Of a stretch of 64,000 bases of DNA, positions 1-8,606 are shown piece by piece. The DNA comes from an uncultured Chitinophaga sp. (GTDB lineage Bacteria > Bacteroidota > Bacteroidia > Chitinophagales > Chitinophagaceae). The position numbers were made by a program, and so were the translations under genes. Each line of letters starts with the position of its first letter. Position 1 is the first letter of the stretch. Below the pieces are notes generated by a model that was given only the letters and a program-made list of their open reading frames with translations, did not search any database and had not been told where the DNA came from. The stretch spans positions 1 to 64,000 of the forward strand of contig NZ_CABHOU010000072.1 in NCBI RefSeq assembly GCF_902168175.1. The letters run 5' to 3'.

Positions 1-385
1 CATTTTTTTCTGAGTTGATCGCATCAAACCCCAGGCTAATACCCAGGAGGGCACCCAGGAAACTGATGAAAATATGGAACGTTGGCAGTGAGCCATCGGA
101 AATGGTAAGCAGCTTCAGATACAGGAACAACCGGTCCGGGTCATTCTCGCTGGCAACTGCGGCCTTCAGGTTAGTGATGGAAATATACATAGCCCCGGCG
201 AAGGTAAGCAGGATTAGTATGGCCATCACCAGGAAGCGCCATGACCGGATATGGTCTGCAATCTCTTTGCGTACCATGATGGCAAGGGGAGATGCCTGTA
301 CATCGCGCTGTGCATTTGTGGTTAGCCCCTTACGCCTTTGTTTTCCTGGAAAAAGTCCGTTGAAATAAACCAGTGGATTTTCCAT
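1..385 (-). CDS. ABC-2 type transporter permease, C-terminus cut by window edge
   Basis: Reading the minus strand from the ATG at 385 gives an open frame to the window edge, beginning MENPLVYFNGLFPGKQRR. A hydrophobic segment (FLVMAILILLTFAGAMYI) follows near residues 50-70 and a second begins near residue 105. This layout (cytoplasmic N-terminus, first membrane segment, long periplasmic loop) fits the membrane subunit of ABC-2 exporters. Its start lies inside the 3' end of the ATPase gene (56 bp overlap), so the two are probably translationally coupled in one operon with the NEW3 protein. The substrate cannot be inferred. Only about 128 residues are visible. Confidence 0.75.
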   Translation of the reverse strand, partial: MENPLVYFNGLFPGKQRRKGLTTNAQRDVQASPLAIMVRKEIADHIRSWRFLVMAILILLTFAGAMYISITNLKAAVASENDPDRLFLYLKLLTISDGSLPTFHIFISFLGALLGISLGFDAINSEKN

Positions 386-1346
386 GTTTTTTATCAGAAT
401 TTATACTGTTTTCAAAATAACGGTGGTAGATATCTTCAAGTCCGTGCGCCTCTTGTTGCACACTCATTACCTCCAGGTTCTCCTGCACGCAGCACCTTAC
501 AAGCGCCGGTGTGACGTTGTGTGTACATGCTACCTCCAGGCCCTGCTCCAGCAGGGTAACGTTGGCAACACCTTCGATAGCGCTGAAGGAACTCATGCCG
601 TTCCATGCGGGAGGAAGCGGTGCCGCGAGTTGAATAGTTACGATGATATTGCCGCCGGGTGAGAGGCTACGCCCCAGCGAGGCTACATCTCCGTTGGCGA
701 GTAGTTTTCCGCCAACGAAAATACCTACCCGGTCGCATACCTGTTGTACCTGGTGCAGGTGGTGAGACGATAGCAGCACGGTAATCCCTTGTTGACGGCT
801 CAGTTCCCGGATCAATGCCAGGAAATCTTTTACACCGGTGGGATCGATGCCCAGCGTAGGTTCATCCAGGATGATGACTTCCGGCTGACGTATCAGTACG
901 TCTGCCAGGCCGAGCCTTTGCTTCATGCCGCGTGAATAGGCTGCCGTCTTTTTGTGCATGGCATCCTGCAGGCCTACGAGTTCCATCATTTCCATGGCGC
1001 GCCCTTTTACCTGCGTTTCGGGTATGCCGCTAAGGCGGGCAATATACACAAGGTTATCCAGCGCGGACATGCTTTCATAAAAACCCACACTGTCTGGCAT
1101 GTATCCCACTCTGCGTTTGACTTCTATGGGACGGGTAGTCGCGTTGATCCCGCACACAGTGGCCGTTCCGGAGGTTGGCTCGGTCAGTCCCAGCATCATC
1201 AGGATCGTGGTTGTTTTACCTGCTCCATTGGGTCCAAGCAGGCCGTAAACTTCCCCCCGGGTTATGCTGAGGTTTAGATTGTCGACGGCCTTCAGTGAAC
1301 CGTAACTTTTTGAAAGTCCCTCCAGTTCAATGATTGCATTTTGCAT
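330..1346 (-). CDS. ABC transporter ATP-binding protein
   Basis: This is the ATPase subunit that would power the adjacent ABC-2 permease at the inner membrane. Starting from MQNAIIELEGLSKSYG, it shows a Walker A (GPNGAGKTTT), the ABC signature region (YSRGMKQRLGLADVL), Walker B (PEVIILDEPTLGIDP) and the switch His (LLSSHHLH). The order and spacing are those of CcmA/NatA-type exporters. The C-terminal third is a family-specific extension. An upstream in-frame start at 1397 would overlap the previous gene; the ATG at 1346 leaves a 10-bp gap after it and begins right at the conserved domain, so I chose it. It sits between the NEW3 gene and the permease in a minus-strand operon. Confidence 0.93.
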   Translation of the reverse strand: MQNAIIELEGLSKSYGSLKAVDNLNLSITRGEVYGLLGPNGAGKTTTILMMLGLTEPTSGTATVCGINATTRPIEVKRRVGYMPDSVGFYESMSALDNLVYIARLSGIPETQVKGRAMEMMELVGLQDAMHKKTAAYSRGMKQRLGLADVLIRQPEVIILDEPTLGIDPTGVKDFLALIRELSRQQGITVLLSSHHLHQVQQVCDRVGIFVGGKLLANGDVASLGRSLSPGGNIIVTIQLAAPLPPAWNGMSSFSAIEGVANVTLLEQGLEVACTHNVTPALVRCCVQENLEVMSVQQEAHGLEDIYHRYFENSINSDKKHGKSTGLFQRTFSRKTKA

Positions 1347-1356
1347 AAATGGTGAC

Positions 1357-2217
1357 TTATCTTCTACCGTATTTTTTAATGAGTGTGTAAATAACACCGA
1401 TAGCAGCGAGGATAACCAGCACGCCTATCCAGCCTGCCAGCCACGAAGTAGTGACCGTCATACGGAATACCGCGCTGCTGTTTACATTACTGTTGCGGGC
1501 CGTAAAAGTGGTAACGTAATCGCCCGCAATTGTTTTGTCGGGCACTTTAACATTCGCCACAATATCCAGCGTTTTTCCAGGTTCCAGCCGGTCCACTTTT
1601 GAGGGTTCAAAAGTGGCGTCCCATTTAGCGGGCGATTGTGCAGAAAGTTCTATAGCGTCCAGTGGCAGCGAGCCAGTGTTACGCACCGTCAGGTGTATTT
1701 TTTTCTGTGATCCTTCAGTAATCTCGTCGCTGAGCAGCCCGGTGGGCGTGGTTAATTCCAGCCCATAAGCGCCTTTAACCACTGCTTCGAGGGTGAGTTC
1801 CAGCGATCCTGCATCGCTGGTGGCTTTTACTGGTACTACATACTTGCCCGGTTTGGTTTCAGGCGCAGGTGTAAGCTCGATAGCTACCTCCTGTGTGCGG
1901 CCAGAGTCGGCCCTGAACGAAGTTACCTGCATCCCATCCACGCGGAATGCCAGGTTCCATCCTGCAGGAGCTCCGGCAGCCAGATTGTAAATAACAGGCC
2001 GGGGCGCACCGTTGTGCAGGGTGGCACTAAACCGGAAGGTTTCTTTGGATGTTGCTTCCAGGTTAATGAATCTTGCCGTAAATGTGGATGGTGTGCTGCG
2101 CACTCGTTCGCCATAGGCAGCATGAAAAAGAAAGAGGAACAGGGTGGCCAGAAATGGCAGGGTAAAATACTGATGCCGGCCTTGCTTTTGCCGGCGGTGG
2201 CAATGTTGCGCTAACAT
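1357..2217 (-). CDS. NEW3-domain (COG1470-like) membrane-anchored protein
   Basis: A 286-residue protein with an N-terminal signal or anchor segment (FLATLFLFLFHAAYG, about 22-36). Two immunoglobulin-like beta domains follow; the second (about 150-255) has the NEW3 look (TVRNTGSLPLDAIELS, DWKA-like KWDATFEP, GDYVTTFTA). A C-terminal membrane helix (about 258-280) ends in KKYGRR. Such proteins are commonly encoded next to ABC-2 exporters in Bacteroidota and Firmicutes. They are inferred to be a cell-surface or periplasmic accessory, with unknown substrate. It is the first gene of the visible minus-strand operon, 10 bp upstream of the ATPase gene. Confidence 0.8.
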   Translation of the reverse strand: MLAQHCHRRQKQGRHQYFTLPFLATLFLFLFHAAYGERVRSTPSTFTARFINLEATSKETFRFSATLHNGAPRPVIYNLAAGAPAGWNLAFRVDGMQVTSFRADSGRTQEVAIELTPAPETKPGKYVVPVKATSDAGSLELTLEAVVKGAYGLELTTPTGLLSDEITEGSQKKIHLTVRNTGSLPLDAIELSAQSPAKWDATFEPSKVDRLEPGKTLDIVANVKVPDKTIAGDYVTTFTARNSNVNSSAVFRMTVTTSWLAGWIGVLVILAAIGVIYTLIKKYGRR

Positions 2218-2443
2218 AAATCAACAAATAGATTTTAAGTATTTATCAATAGAATAAAGCGCCTCGCAAAAAGGCAGTGCTAATTTAAATAGCTCAAAAA
2301 AAAATTCCAAATCACAGAGGGATTTTTTTTAAAAACCTGATTCATATAATGATAACATCATTCGCCGGACAGGTAAAAGTGCGTCATTTTTTCCGGTTAA
2401 GCAGGCTGGCATTTTACTTGAGGGGCACTTATAAAACAGCACA

Positions 2444-2731
2444 ATGAAAACTCGTTTTTACATTCAGCTGAGTATAAAAACAGCAGAGGGGCTGGAAAGT
2501 TATGGCCGGTTTCACATTGGCGACAAACGCGCAGCAGCAGTTAATCTTTTCGGGCAACTCAAAGGCAACTCAGTTATCGGCGACGCAAACTATCTGTTTA
2601 TGGAGCTGATGGAAACGGTGGACGGACTGCCCTTTAACCTGCAGTTGATCAGTTGTACGCTCGACGAAGTAGCGTACAATTGCCGGCTTATCAGCAAGGA
2701 AGTTTTTCAGCTGGCTAACCTGAAATCGTAG
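2444..2731 (+). CDS. Small conserved-looking hypothetical protein
   Basis: A 95-residue cytosolic-looking protein with no signal peptide or membrane helix. It starts MKTRFYIQLSIKTAEG and alternates beta-like and helical stretches, which suggests a small compact alpha/beta domain. I recognise no motif with a function. Codon use resembles the surrounding chromosome and it stands alone between divergent neighbours. It is likely real because it fills its frame cleanly and starts at an ATG after an AT-rich leader. Confidence 0.6.
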   Translation: MKTRFYIQLSIKTAEGLESYGRFHIGDKRAAAVNLFGQLKGNSVIGDANYLFMELMETVDGLPFNLQLISCTLDEVAYNCRLISKEVFQLANLKS

Positions 2732-2963
2732 GGTGTAATGATGCCGGTAGGGCGGCTGCGTGCAATTTTGACGCCGGGAAGCATGGAATAAATGCCAGTT
2801 TTTCGCAAAACTGACAATACTTCATCGCCAGTCGGCATTTGCGTTGATGTCAAGATATTATTTACAAAGTTTACACTTTTATTTACAATCCAAAATCCTC
2901 ATTATGAACGCTATAAGGTAATTTCGCTGGATCAACTTTGATAGATATAAATGTCTATGAAAG

Positions 2964-2993
2964 TTTGACTTAATCACGGCATCTATATATTAT
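2964..2993 (+). promoter_or_regulatory. Possible promoter of the 3014 gene
   Basis: TTTG at 2964-2967 is followed about 18 bases later by TATATTAT, about 20 bp before the ATG at 3014. This resembles the Bacteroidota -33/-7 arrangement (TTTG, about 19 bp, TAnnTTTG), although the -7 box is imperfect. Confidence 0.3.
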
Positions 2994-3013
2994 CTAATTA
3001 ACAAACACAAATT

Positions 3014-3544
3014 ATGAAAAAAGTGATTTATGCACTGATCTTATCCCTGGTTGTGGTAAGCGGACTTGTATTTGCCAATAGCGAAATTAAGAAAGAACCC
3101 TCTAAAAAGGTATCTCCAAAACCGCTTACTGATGCTGAGAAGAGGGAAGCAAGGAAAATATGGGAGGCAACTCCCGAGGGTATAAAGTACAAAAAATGGG
3201 AAGCGTCTCCCGAAGGAAAAAAAGTGTATGCCGGTGCTGCTAAAATAAGGAAGAATATTAGGGATTATACCGGTATGGAAGCTGTTGTAACCTCTCTTTC
3301 TCTTCCGCCAGGCTCATTATTAGGTTTCGGAGTGATGGCCAGCATTAACGGTGACGATTATATTCTTAGGTTTGATAATGACCCTCAGCAGCTACGCAGC
3401 CTGAAGGTTAACGACAAAATAATTATAAAAAGCCATAGCGTATCGCACGCGCCCAAGTATGCATATCCAATAGTATCGGGCGAATATGTGGAACGGGACG
3501 GTAAAATAATTTATAAGCATACTCCCCGCAAAGGTGGTTGCTAA
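3014..3544 (+). CDS. Secreted hypothetical protein with duplicated WEA-PEG motif
   Basis: A 176-residue protein with a clear Sec signal peptide (MKKVIYALILSLVVVSGLVFA, cleavage about residue 21). A lysine-rich linker follows. Then come two tandem copies of a short motif (IWEATPEGIKYKK and KWEASPEGKKVYA, about 49-75) and a C-terminal globular beta-rich part ending in Cys. Location is periplasm or outside the cell. No family recognised; the C-terminal half (VVTSLSLPPGS...DDYILRF) could be a small OB-like fold, but that is a guess. It is single, followed by a decayed gene. Confidence 0.65.
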   Translation: MKKVIYALILSLVVVSGLVFANSEIKKEPSKKVSPKPLTDAEKREARKIWEATPEGIKYKKWEASPEGKKVYAGAAKIRKNIRDYTGMEAVVTSLSLPPGSLLGFGVMASINGDDYILRFDNDPQQLRSLKVNDKIIIKSHSVSHAPKYAYPIVSGEYVERDGKIIYKHTPRKGGC

Positions 3545-3558
3545 GGATTAAATAAATT

Positions 3559-3835
3559 ATGAAATACATTCACTTGTATAGTTGTTGCTGATGCTTGTTT
3601 TTCACGCCTCCTGCGGACAAAAAACCAGACAAACGTACCACAAGATAATATCAGTAAGGGAATTTCAACATAAAGCGGGGGGATGTCCTGGAAGATCGAA
3701 AAGGCAATCTTTGGTTCGCTACCAAAGATTAGGGTGCTTATTTATTACAATGGGAGCTCCTTTCAGCATTTTACAACAAAGGATGGGCTTGCAGTAATAC
3801 AGCATTGCGTATTTATGAAGATAGAGCAATATCAC
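3559..3835 (+). pseudogene. Decayed 5' end of a two-component propeller lipoprotein sensor
   Basis: No frame is open throughout, but reading across three frames recovers an ordered protein. It starts MKYIHLYSCC, continues LMLVFHASCGQ (lipoprotein signal with Cys lipobox) and then VPQDNISKGIS. After that come GDVLEDRKGNLWFATKD and YYNGSSFQHFTTKDGLAV, then NTALRIYEDRA. EDRKGNLWFAT and F-TTKDGL are hallmark repeats of Reg_prop/two-component regulator propellers (ligand-binding sensor domain) of Bacteroidota. At least four frameshifts or stops separate these blocks and the rest of the propeller is gone, so this is a degraded relic. It directly precedes an AraC-type regulator. Confidence 0.75.
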
Positions 3836-3893
3836 CAGGTAACCTTCATTGATACTACCCATGAATTATTTGTACGTTTCTTTATATTTATGA

Positions 3894-4874
3894 ATGTTTT
3901 TCGAATTCGTACCAAACCCTCATTTTGATTTCCTGACGAGTTTTGCTAAAAAATTCAATGTCCCGGTAGAAGGCGACCGTTTGGTCATTCCGCCGGTCAT
4001 GGGAACCGGCAGTATCAGACGGATATTATTGTCGGACGGTTTGAAAATGATCGTGCATAGTTACAGGTTGAACCAGGATTTCATCCTCAACCGGGTCGGC
4101 AATGACGAGCCGAACGACCTGGTAAGTGTCATCTTTCATAGTAACGAGGCACCAGCCAGCGTTAAGACGGGTGAAATAGCCGACCCGCTTTCCCGGAACA
4201 GCGCATTTGCCATTCAGATAGCATCAACAGACCTAAATTCACAAATCCGTTTTCCCGCCAATACAGACATCCGTTTTCTTGTTGTTGGCATTATGAAAAA
4301 TGCCCTGGGGAATTTGCTGGCCATTGATAAACCCAGCAGGGTTGTTCAAACTATACTTAATGCAGATCCCGGATTTCTGTTTTACGAAACCATGAGCGTT
4401 GAAGTACACAAACTGGTGAAGCAGATAACGGATGCGCGGGAAAGCAATACGTTGGCTGATTTTTATTACCGGCTTAAGGTGCAGGAAATGCTTTATCTCG
4501 TATTCGAAAAATTACAGCAGCGAGACATGCAGCACCACAGCACCATCCATAAAGATGATGTGGAAAGGCTTTTTTTGATTAGAACAGCCATCCTGTCCGA
4601 CCTGTCAACTCCACCCAGTTTACCAGACCTGGCAAAGATGGTTAGCCTTGGCGAAACAAAAATGAAAGACTTATTCAGGCAAGTGTTTGGCGACACTATA
4701 TACAATTACTACCAGCATGCCCGGATGGAAGAAGCGGCCTTTCTACTCAAACATGGCGGACTGTCTGTGTCCGAAACCGGCTACCAGCTTGGATTCGCTA
4801 ACCTCAGTCATTTTGGACGTCTTTTCGAAAAATACCATGGCGCCAAGCCCAAAAAATACGCTACCGGCGGATAG
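3894..4874 (+). CDS. AraC family transcriptional regulator
   Basis: A 326-residue regulator. The C-terminal about 100 residues form two helix-turn-helices of the AraC/XylS type: LPDLAKMVSLGETKMKDLF for the first, and the hallmark SVSETGYQLGFANLSHFGR followed by F-KYHGAKPKKY for the second. The N-terminal 220 residues are an uncharacterised sensory domain of the type seen in Bacteroidota PchR/YPO-like regulators. It lies on the same strand 80 bp upstream of the Old Yellow Enzyme/MDR reductase pair and is the plausible local regulator of it, which is inference from position. The effector is unknown. Confidence 0.9.
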   Translation: MFFEFVPNPHFDFLTSFAKKFNVPVEGDRLVIPPVMGTGSIRRILLSDGLKMIVHSYRLNQDFILNRVGNDEPNDLVSVIFHSNEAPASVKTGEIADPLSRNSAFAIQIASTDLNSQIRFPANTDIRFLVVGIMKNALGNLLAIDKPSRVVQTILNADPGFLFYETMSVEVHKLVKQITDARESNTLADFYYRLKVQEMLYLVFEKLQQRDMQHHSTIHKDDVERLFLIRTAILSDLSTPPSLPDLAKMVSLGETKMKDLFRQVFGDTIYNYYQHARMEEAAFLLKHGGLSVSETGYQLGFANLSHFGRLFEKYHGAKPKKYATGG

Positions 4875-4953
4875 GACTATTTTCCAGTCGTAAATGGCTA
4901 TTTTGCCGCTTTTTATTGAAGCAACTTCGTGTTGTCATATAAATGATAACAAC

Positions 4954-6033
4954 ATGAAAAAGCTATTAATGCCTTACGCAAAAGGCGCTGTACAACTCAA
5001 GAATCATCTGGTTATGGCCCCTATGACCAGAAGCCGTGCAATCAATAACATGCCCAACGACCTGATGACCGCGTACTATTTGCAAAGAAGCGGTGCTGGC
5101 CTGATCATCACAGAGGGAACCGCTCCTTCGGCCGATGCACTGGGTTATGCCAGGATCCCGGGCCTTTTCTCGCCGCAACAAACAGCAGCCTGGAAAACCG
5201 TTACAGACGCCGTACACGCCCAGGGAAGTAAAATATTCGTGCAGCTCATGCATACCGGACGTATCGGTCATCCGGCCAACCTTCCGGAAGAGGGCCGACT
5301 GGTGGGGCCTTCTAATATCAAAGCCGAGGGAGAGATCTGGACAGACACCCTGGGTAAACAGCCTTATCCTGAGCCGGCGGCGCTAACAGCAGAAGGAATC
5401 GAAAATGTAGTGGCCGAACATGTTAACGCTGCCCGCAATGCGATAGCGGCGGGCTTCGACGGTGTTGAATTACATGGTGCCAACGGCTACCTGATAGAAC
5501 AATTCCTGAACCCCCAAGTGAATAATCGGACGGACGACTACGGGGGAACCGTATATAACAGAGCAAGGCTGGCTATCCGGATTGTAAAAGAGATGGCCGC
5601 AGCGATTGGGGCGCATAGAGTGGGCATACGTTTGTCGCCGTTTTCGACATTAGGCGATTTGGCTCCTTATTCCGAACAGGAAGTGCATGACACCTACGCT
5701 TTGCTGGCCAGGGAAATGGACAACATGGGCATCGCTTACCTGCACATCGGTGTTTCCGCGATTATCCCGCAACGAACATACGACGCTATTCGCGGAGGTT
5801 TTACAGGCACGATCATCTTATGTAATGGCCTTACACCTGAAACCGGCGAAACAGCCTTAAATGCAGGCTTTGCAGATCTGGTGGCATTTGGGAGGGCGTT
5901 TCTTGCCAACCCTGATCTCGACCTGCGCATTGCGACCGGCGCAGCATTAAACGAAACCGATTACACCACCCTCTATACCCCTGGTTCGTTGGGCTATACG
6001 GACTACCCTCTTTATGAAGAAAGTCACGTTTAA
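4954..6033 (+). CDS. Old Yellow Enzyme family alkene reductase (NemA-like)
   Basis: An FMN-dependent TIM-barrel ene-reductase that uses NAD(P)H to reduce activated C=C bonds or nitro compounds. Seen are the OYE N-terminus (LKNHLVMAPMTRSRA), the substrate/FMN motif in which N-H or H-H is replaced by FVQLMHTGRIGH, and HGANGYLIEQFLNP-NNRTDDYGG. VGIRLSPF and the C-terminal ADLVAFGRAFLANPDL FMN-phosphate loop are also present. Length (359 aa from the ATG at 4954) is normal for the family. An upstream in-frame ATG at 4894 adds 20 non-homologous residues, so I use MKKLLMPYAKG. Its 3' end overlaps the next reductase gene by 20 bp, implying coupled translation. Confidence 0.92.
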   Translation: MKKLLMPYAKGAVQLKNHLVMAPMTRSRAINNMPNDLMTAYYLQRSGAGLIITEGTAPSADALGYARIPGLFSPQQTAAWKTVTDAVHAQGSKIFVQLMHTGRIGHPANLPEEGRLVGPSNIKAEGEIWTDTLGKQPYPEPAALTAEGIENVVAEHVNAARNAIAAGFDGVELHGANGYLIEQFLNPQVNNRTDDYGGTVYNRARLAIRIVKEMAAAIGAHRVGIRLSPFSTLGDLAPYSEQEVHDTYALLAREMDNMGIAYLHIGVSAIIPQRTYDAIRGGFTGTIILCNGLTPETGETALNAGFADLVAFGRAFLANPDLDLRIATGAALNETDYTTLYTPGSLGYTDYPLYEESHV

Positions 6034-6913
6034 CCGCTTCGGTGGTATAGAAGTACTGCAGTTAGTTGATGCTCCCATGCCAACAGGCGATATTATTGTA
6101 CAGGTAAAAGCCGTGTCCATCAATCCCCTCGATTGGAAGTTATGGCAGGGAGAAATGAAGATGATGAGCGGGCGAACATTCCCTAAATCGGTTGGTATCG
6201 ATTTTTCAGGTATTGTTGTGCAAGGCAATGGGAGGTTTAAGCCAGGGGACGAAGTGTTAGGTATCTCATCAATTTTTAAAGGCAGCTCGCTTGCAGAGTA
6301 CCTGGCAGTGAAAGACGTTGACATAGTTCATAAGCCGGCGGCCATTACCTTCGCCGAAGCAGCTGCCATGCCGGTTGTAGGTTTAGCGGCATTACAAATC
6401 TTTGATAAATTGCTTACTATAAAACCCGGTATGCAGATTTTGATAAACGGAGCTGGCGGCGGCATCGGTTTGTTTGCTATTCAACTTGCGAAAAAGGCAG
6501 GTGCCGTTGTTACGGCGGTGGTGGGGCCAGCTGCCATGGAAGTAGCTGCCCGGTTAGGCAGCGATAAAGTCATCAATTATCGGGATGAGCGTATACTAAA
6601 TGGTGGGCAGATATTCGACGCCGTGATCGACCTTTCTGGTAAGATGGACTATCGCCATGCCAAACCGCTGCTGAAGAGAAAAGGGATTTATATAAATACC
6701 TCTCCAGGTCTGATAGAAATGATAGCCTCGTTATTTTCAGGCGGCCGGTATAAATTACTGTTTCTTAAACCCTCAACGGAGTATCTCGAAAAGCTGGTGA
6801 AGCTGAACCTGGAGACCATCATAGGCGGCCGATATAGTTTTGAAAATTTCCGGCAAGCTTTCGAAGAGGTCAAAAAGGGAGGTGTAGTTGGCAAAGCAGT
6901 GATACTGCTATGA
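6014..6913 (+). CDS. Medium-chain (quinone oxidoreductase-like) zinc-free alcohol dehydrogenase
   Basis: A 299-residue MDR-superfamily NAD(P)H-dependent oxidoreductase. The N-terminal GroES-like domain has KAVSINPLDWKLWQGE and FPKSVGIDFSGIV; the Rossmann domain has the nucleotide-binding ILINGAGGGIGLFAIQLAKKAGA. The end (GGVVGKAVILL) is typical of QOR-like members. No structural zinc Cys cluster is visible. It starts inside the OYE gene and probably works on related electrophilic enones or quinones. It is the last gene before the AT-rich island. Confidence 0.9.
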   Translation: MKKVTFNRFGGIEVLQLVDAPMPTGDIIVQVKAVSINPLDWKLWQGEMKMMSGRTFPKSVGIDFSGIVVQGNGRFKPGDEVLGISSIFKGSSLAEYLAVKDVDIVHKPAAITFAEAAAMPVVGLAALQIFDKLLTIKPGMQILINGAGGGIGLFAIQLAKKAGAVVTAVVGPAAMEVAARLGSDKVINYRDERILNGGQIFDAVIDLSGKMDYRHAKPLLKRKGIYINTSPGLIEMIASLFSGGRYKLLFLKPSTEYLEKLVKLNLETIIGGRYSFENFRQAFEEVKKGGVVGKAVILL

Positions 6914-7096
6914 AATCGTCACAATCCATACGGGAACCGGGTCTGGTTTCGTGAATCAGTTTCCGATGTTGCCGGCTGCCGGTTTCCTGCGGGTACACAG
7001 GTCTACGTCGTGGCTGTCGATAAAATTGAATCATTGTATCCAACCAAAGACTGCTGAAATCAGCTTGTCAACTCGTTGATCAGGATGTATAAAACG

Positions 7097-7180
7097 GCAA
7101 AACCCGCTCTTAGAGCGGGTTTTGCTTTGTTGGTGCCCAGCACCGGAATGTTTTCGAACCAGTTTGTACAGATAATCAAT
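7097..7180 (-). repeat. Direct repeat copy 1: broken tRNA 3' end plus terminator
   Basis: About 84 bp nearly identical to 8604-8687. Read on the minus strand it holds a T-arm-like ACTGG-TTCGAA...T-CCGGT with a 5-base insertion in the loop. Then come a 7-base acceptor-like GCTGGGC, a discriminator A and an encoded CCA. A perfect hairpin follows. The acceptor/T-arm part resembles the intact tRNA-Leu at 30084 in the same orientation (GTGCCCAG-AC-GGAAT-CGAACC on the plus strand). No tRNA 5' part is present upstream. I read it as a displaced tRNA 3' fragment of the kind left by integrating elements. Confidence 0.55.
7099..7123 (-). terminator. Rho-independent terminator in repeat copy 1
   Basis: AAAACCCGCTC-TTA-GAGCGGGTTTT forms an 11-bp arm pair around a 3-base loop with flanking A and T runs, so it can work on both strands. 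It lies downstream of the minus-strand gene at 7238 and of the plus-strand gene ending at 6913. Confidence 0.8.
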
Positions 7181-7237
7181 GATTTAAATAGTTTTAGGCT
7201 CATAAAATAACGTATATGGCGCTTTATAAATGCTATA

Positions 7238-8275
7238 TTAATTACTGGTACTTCCAACGTCAATTTTGATTTCTTCAGCCGATGGCACTGATTTGATTTC
7301 TGGAAGCGGGTACTTTAAATTATGCCTTTCCAATCGCTTGCCCACACAATCGTCATATTTCGAAAGCCAGTTGGAAAACAACCTATTAAAAATGATGGCC
7401 ACGTTTGAAAAATCATCGGGAAGCGCAATTTCCTCGCAAACAATAAACAAAACCCCGTTATTCCGCATATAAAATTCTGTATCTTCTGGAATTTCGCAGA
7501 CTAATGGAATCGGACAGGTAATTAATGTTAAATTAGTATCAGAGAATATGAATGGGTTTGAAATTACCTTGCTATGCTTAAATGTGTCTTTAAATTGCGT
7601 TTGAAACCTAAACTGCAAGTCAATCATGTCGTCGTCCTCCATTATGTTATCTGGAAACCACTGGCGTAAATTAAAATCATCGCGGGCAATGAATGTTTTG
7701 GCTCCGTTTACTTCCGAGGCATTCAAGTAATTGGGAGGAAAGGAAGTAGGGAGCTTTAAGAATTCATCCAAATGTATCCCTACAGTGAACCGTGCGTTCG
7801 GAGTTTCAAGGAGATACTGCGGATTCTGTATAAAAGGCTTGTATACGGATGCCATCCCGTCTTCAATATTTTTATCGCACAGTGCGGTATCGTCGGCCCC
7901 TTGTATCGTACAGGTGTTAGAGTTAAGCGAAATCACAGCCTCGTCAATATACGTATCCAGTATCTTTTTTCGTTTTAACTCTCTTGTTAAAATGCTAACT
8001 CTGGTGAGCGCTTCAAGCTCTCCCAGCCCTGATATAGTGAATGAAGCCTCCCGGGTGAGCCGGACATACGCAAAATAGCCTCCAATTAAAAGTGTAACTG
8101 CAAAAAGCAATACCATCCAACGCGCATTTTCGCCGAATATACCGCCAAAAAATCCGCCTACAGCCAAAAGAAAAATTATTTCAAGGATACTAAACACTAC
8201 AATGTGCCTGCGTTCAAATTTATAAGACGAATAGAGAAGAGAAAACAATTTTTGTATTCTATATTGGTGCTCCAT
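7238..8275 (-). CDS. Two-helix membrane protein of unknown function
   Basis: From the ATG at 8275 (MEHQYRIQKLF) this gives 345 residues. A short cytosolic start is followed by two close membrane helices (about 27-46 and 52-70) and a large soluble C-terminal domain of about 270 residues. That domain carries a helical region (LGELEALTRVSILTRELKRKK) and then an alpha/beta part with many aromatic and acidic residues. I recognise no family. An upstream in-frame start (8359) would overlap the preceding gene, so I used 8275, which leaves 10 bp after it. Both genes are AT-rich and lie between the two tRNA-fragment repeats, suggesting one transferred cassette. Confidence 0.6.
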   Translation of the reverse strand: MEHQYRIQKLFSLLYSSYKFERRHIVVFSILEIIFLLAVGGFFGGIFGENARWMVLLFAVTLLIGGYFAYVRLTREASFTISGLGELEALTRVSILTRELKRKKILDTYIDEAVISLNSNTCTIQGADDTALCDKNIEDGMASVYKPFIQNPQYLLETPNARFTVGIHLDEFLKLPTSFPPNYLNASEVNGAKTFIARDDFNLRQWFPDNIMEDDDMIDLQFRFQTQFKDTFKHSKVISNPFIFSDTNLTLITCPIPLVCEIPEDTEFYMRNNGVLFIVCEEIALPDDFSNVAIIFNRLFSNWLSKYDDCVGKRLERHNLKYPLPEIKSVPSAEEIKIDVGSTSN

Positions 8276-8285
8276 TTTATATGTA

Positions 8286-8606
8286 TTATAAGTTTTGCAA
8301 AGGGAAGATAAAGCCACTATACGGACGAAAGCGTAAAATTTCATTACCTTTAAAATCAATCTCGAAAGCGTAGTTGTACAGCATGCCAGGAATTAAATGC
8401 TCCGCAGGGTTTAAAACGAACACTATATAACATGTGGGCGATAACTGCATTGAGCCTTTGGGGATAAGCCTGGTCTTCGCACTCTTCCAATTTTCTCTCC
8501 ATTTGCTTAATACAGCAGCATGGCCTACGGCGTCTTCATTTGAATCTAAGTTCCAGGAAACTAATGAATGGGTGCAAAAATTAGAATAAACACGCTGAAA
8601 TAACAA
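8286..8606 (-). CDS. Hypothetical protein, probably 5'-truncated at the repeat
   Basis: An open frame of 106 codons whose only start (TTG at 8606) lies within the terminator-bearing repeat copy 2, so the gene begins exactly where the repeat ends. The protein has a plausible folded composition (VSWNLDSNEDAVGHAAVL, KTRLIPKGSMQLSP, YNYAFEIDFKGNEILRF) with no signal peptide or known motif. It ends 10 bp before the 7238-8275 gene and shares its base composition. Either a short gene with a TTG start or the C-terminal remnant of a longer one cut by recombination at the repeat. Confidence 0.4.
   Translation of the reverse strand: MLFQRVYSNFCTHSLVSWNLDSNEDAVGHAAVLSKWRENWKSAKTRLIPKGSMQLSPTCYIVFVLNPAEHLIPGMLYNYAFEIDFKGNEILRFRPYSGFIFPLQNL

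Noticed and set aside
330-1397. Extended start of the ABC ATPase at 1397
   Set aside because: It would overlap the NEW3 gene by 41 bp and add residues not matching the ATPase family; the ATG at 1346 begins at the domain.
6914-7090. Plus-strand stretch reading AGTQVYVVAVDKIESLY before a stop
   Set aside because: It resembles the end of an NfeD-like domain, but only about 30 residues are readable with no start or flanking domain. It may be a relic, not enough to annotate.
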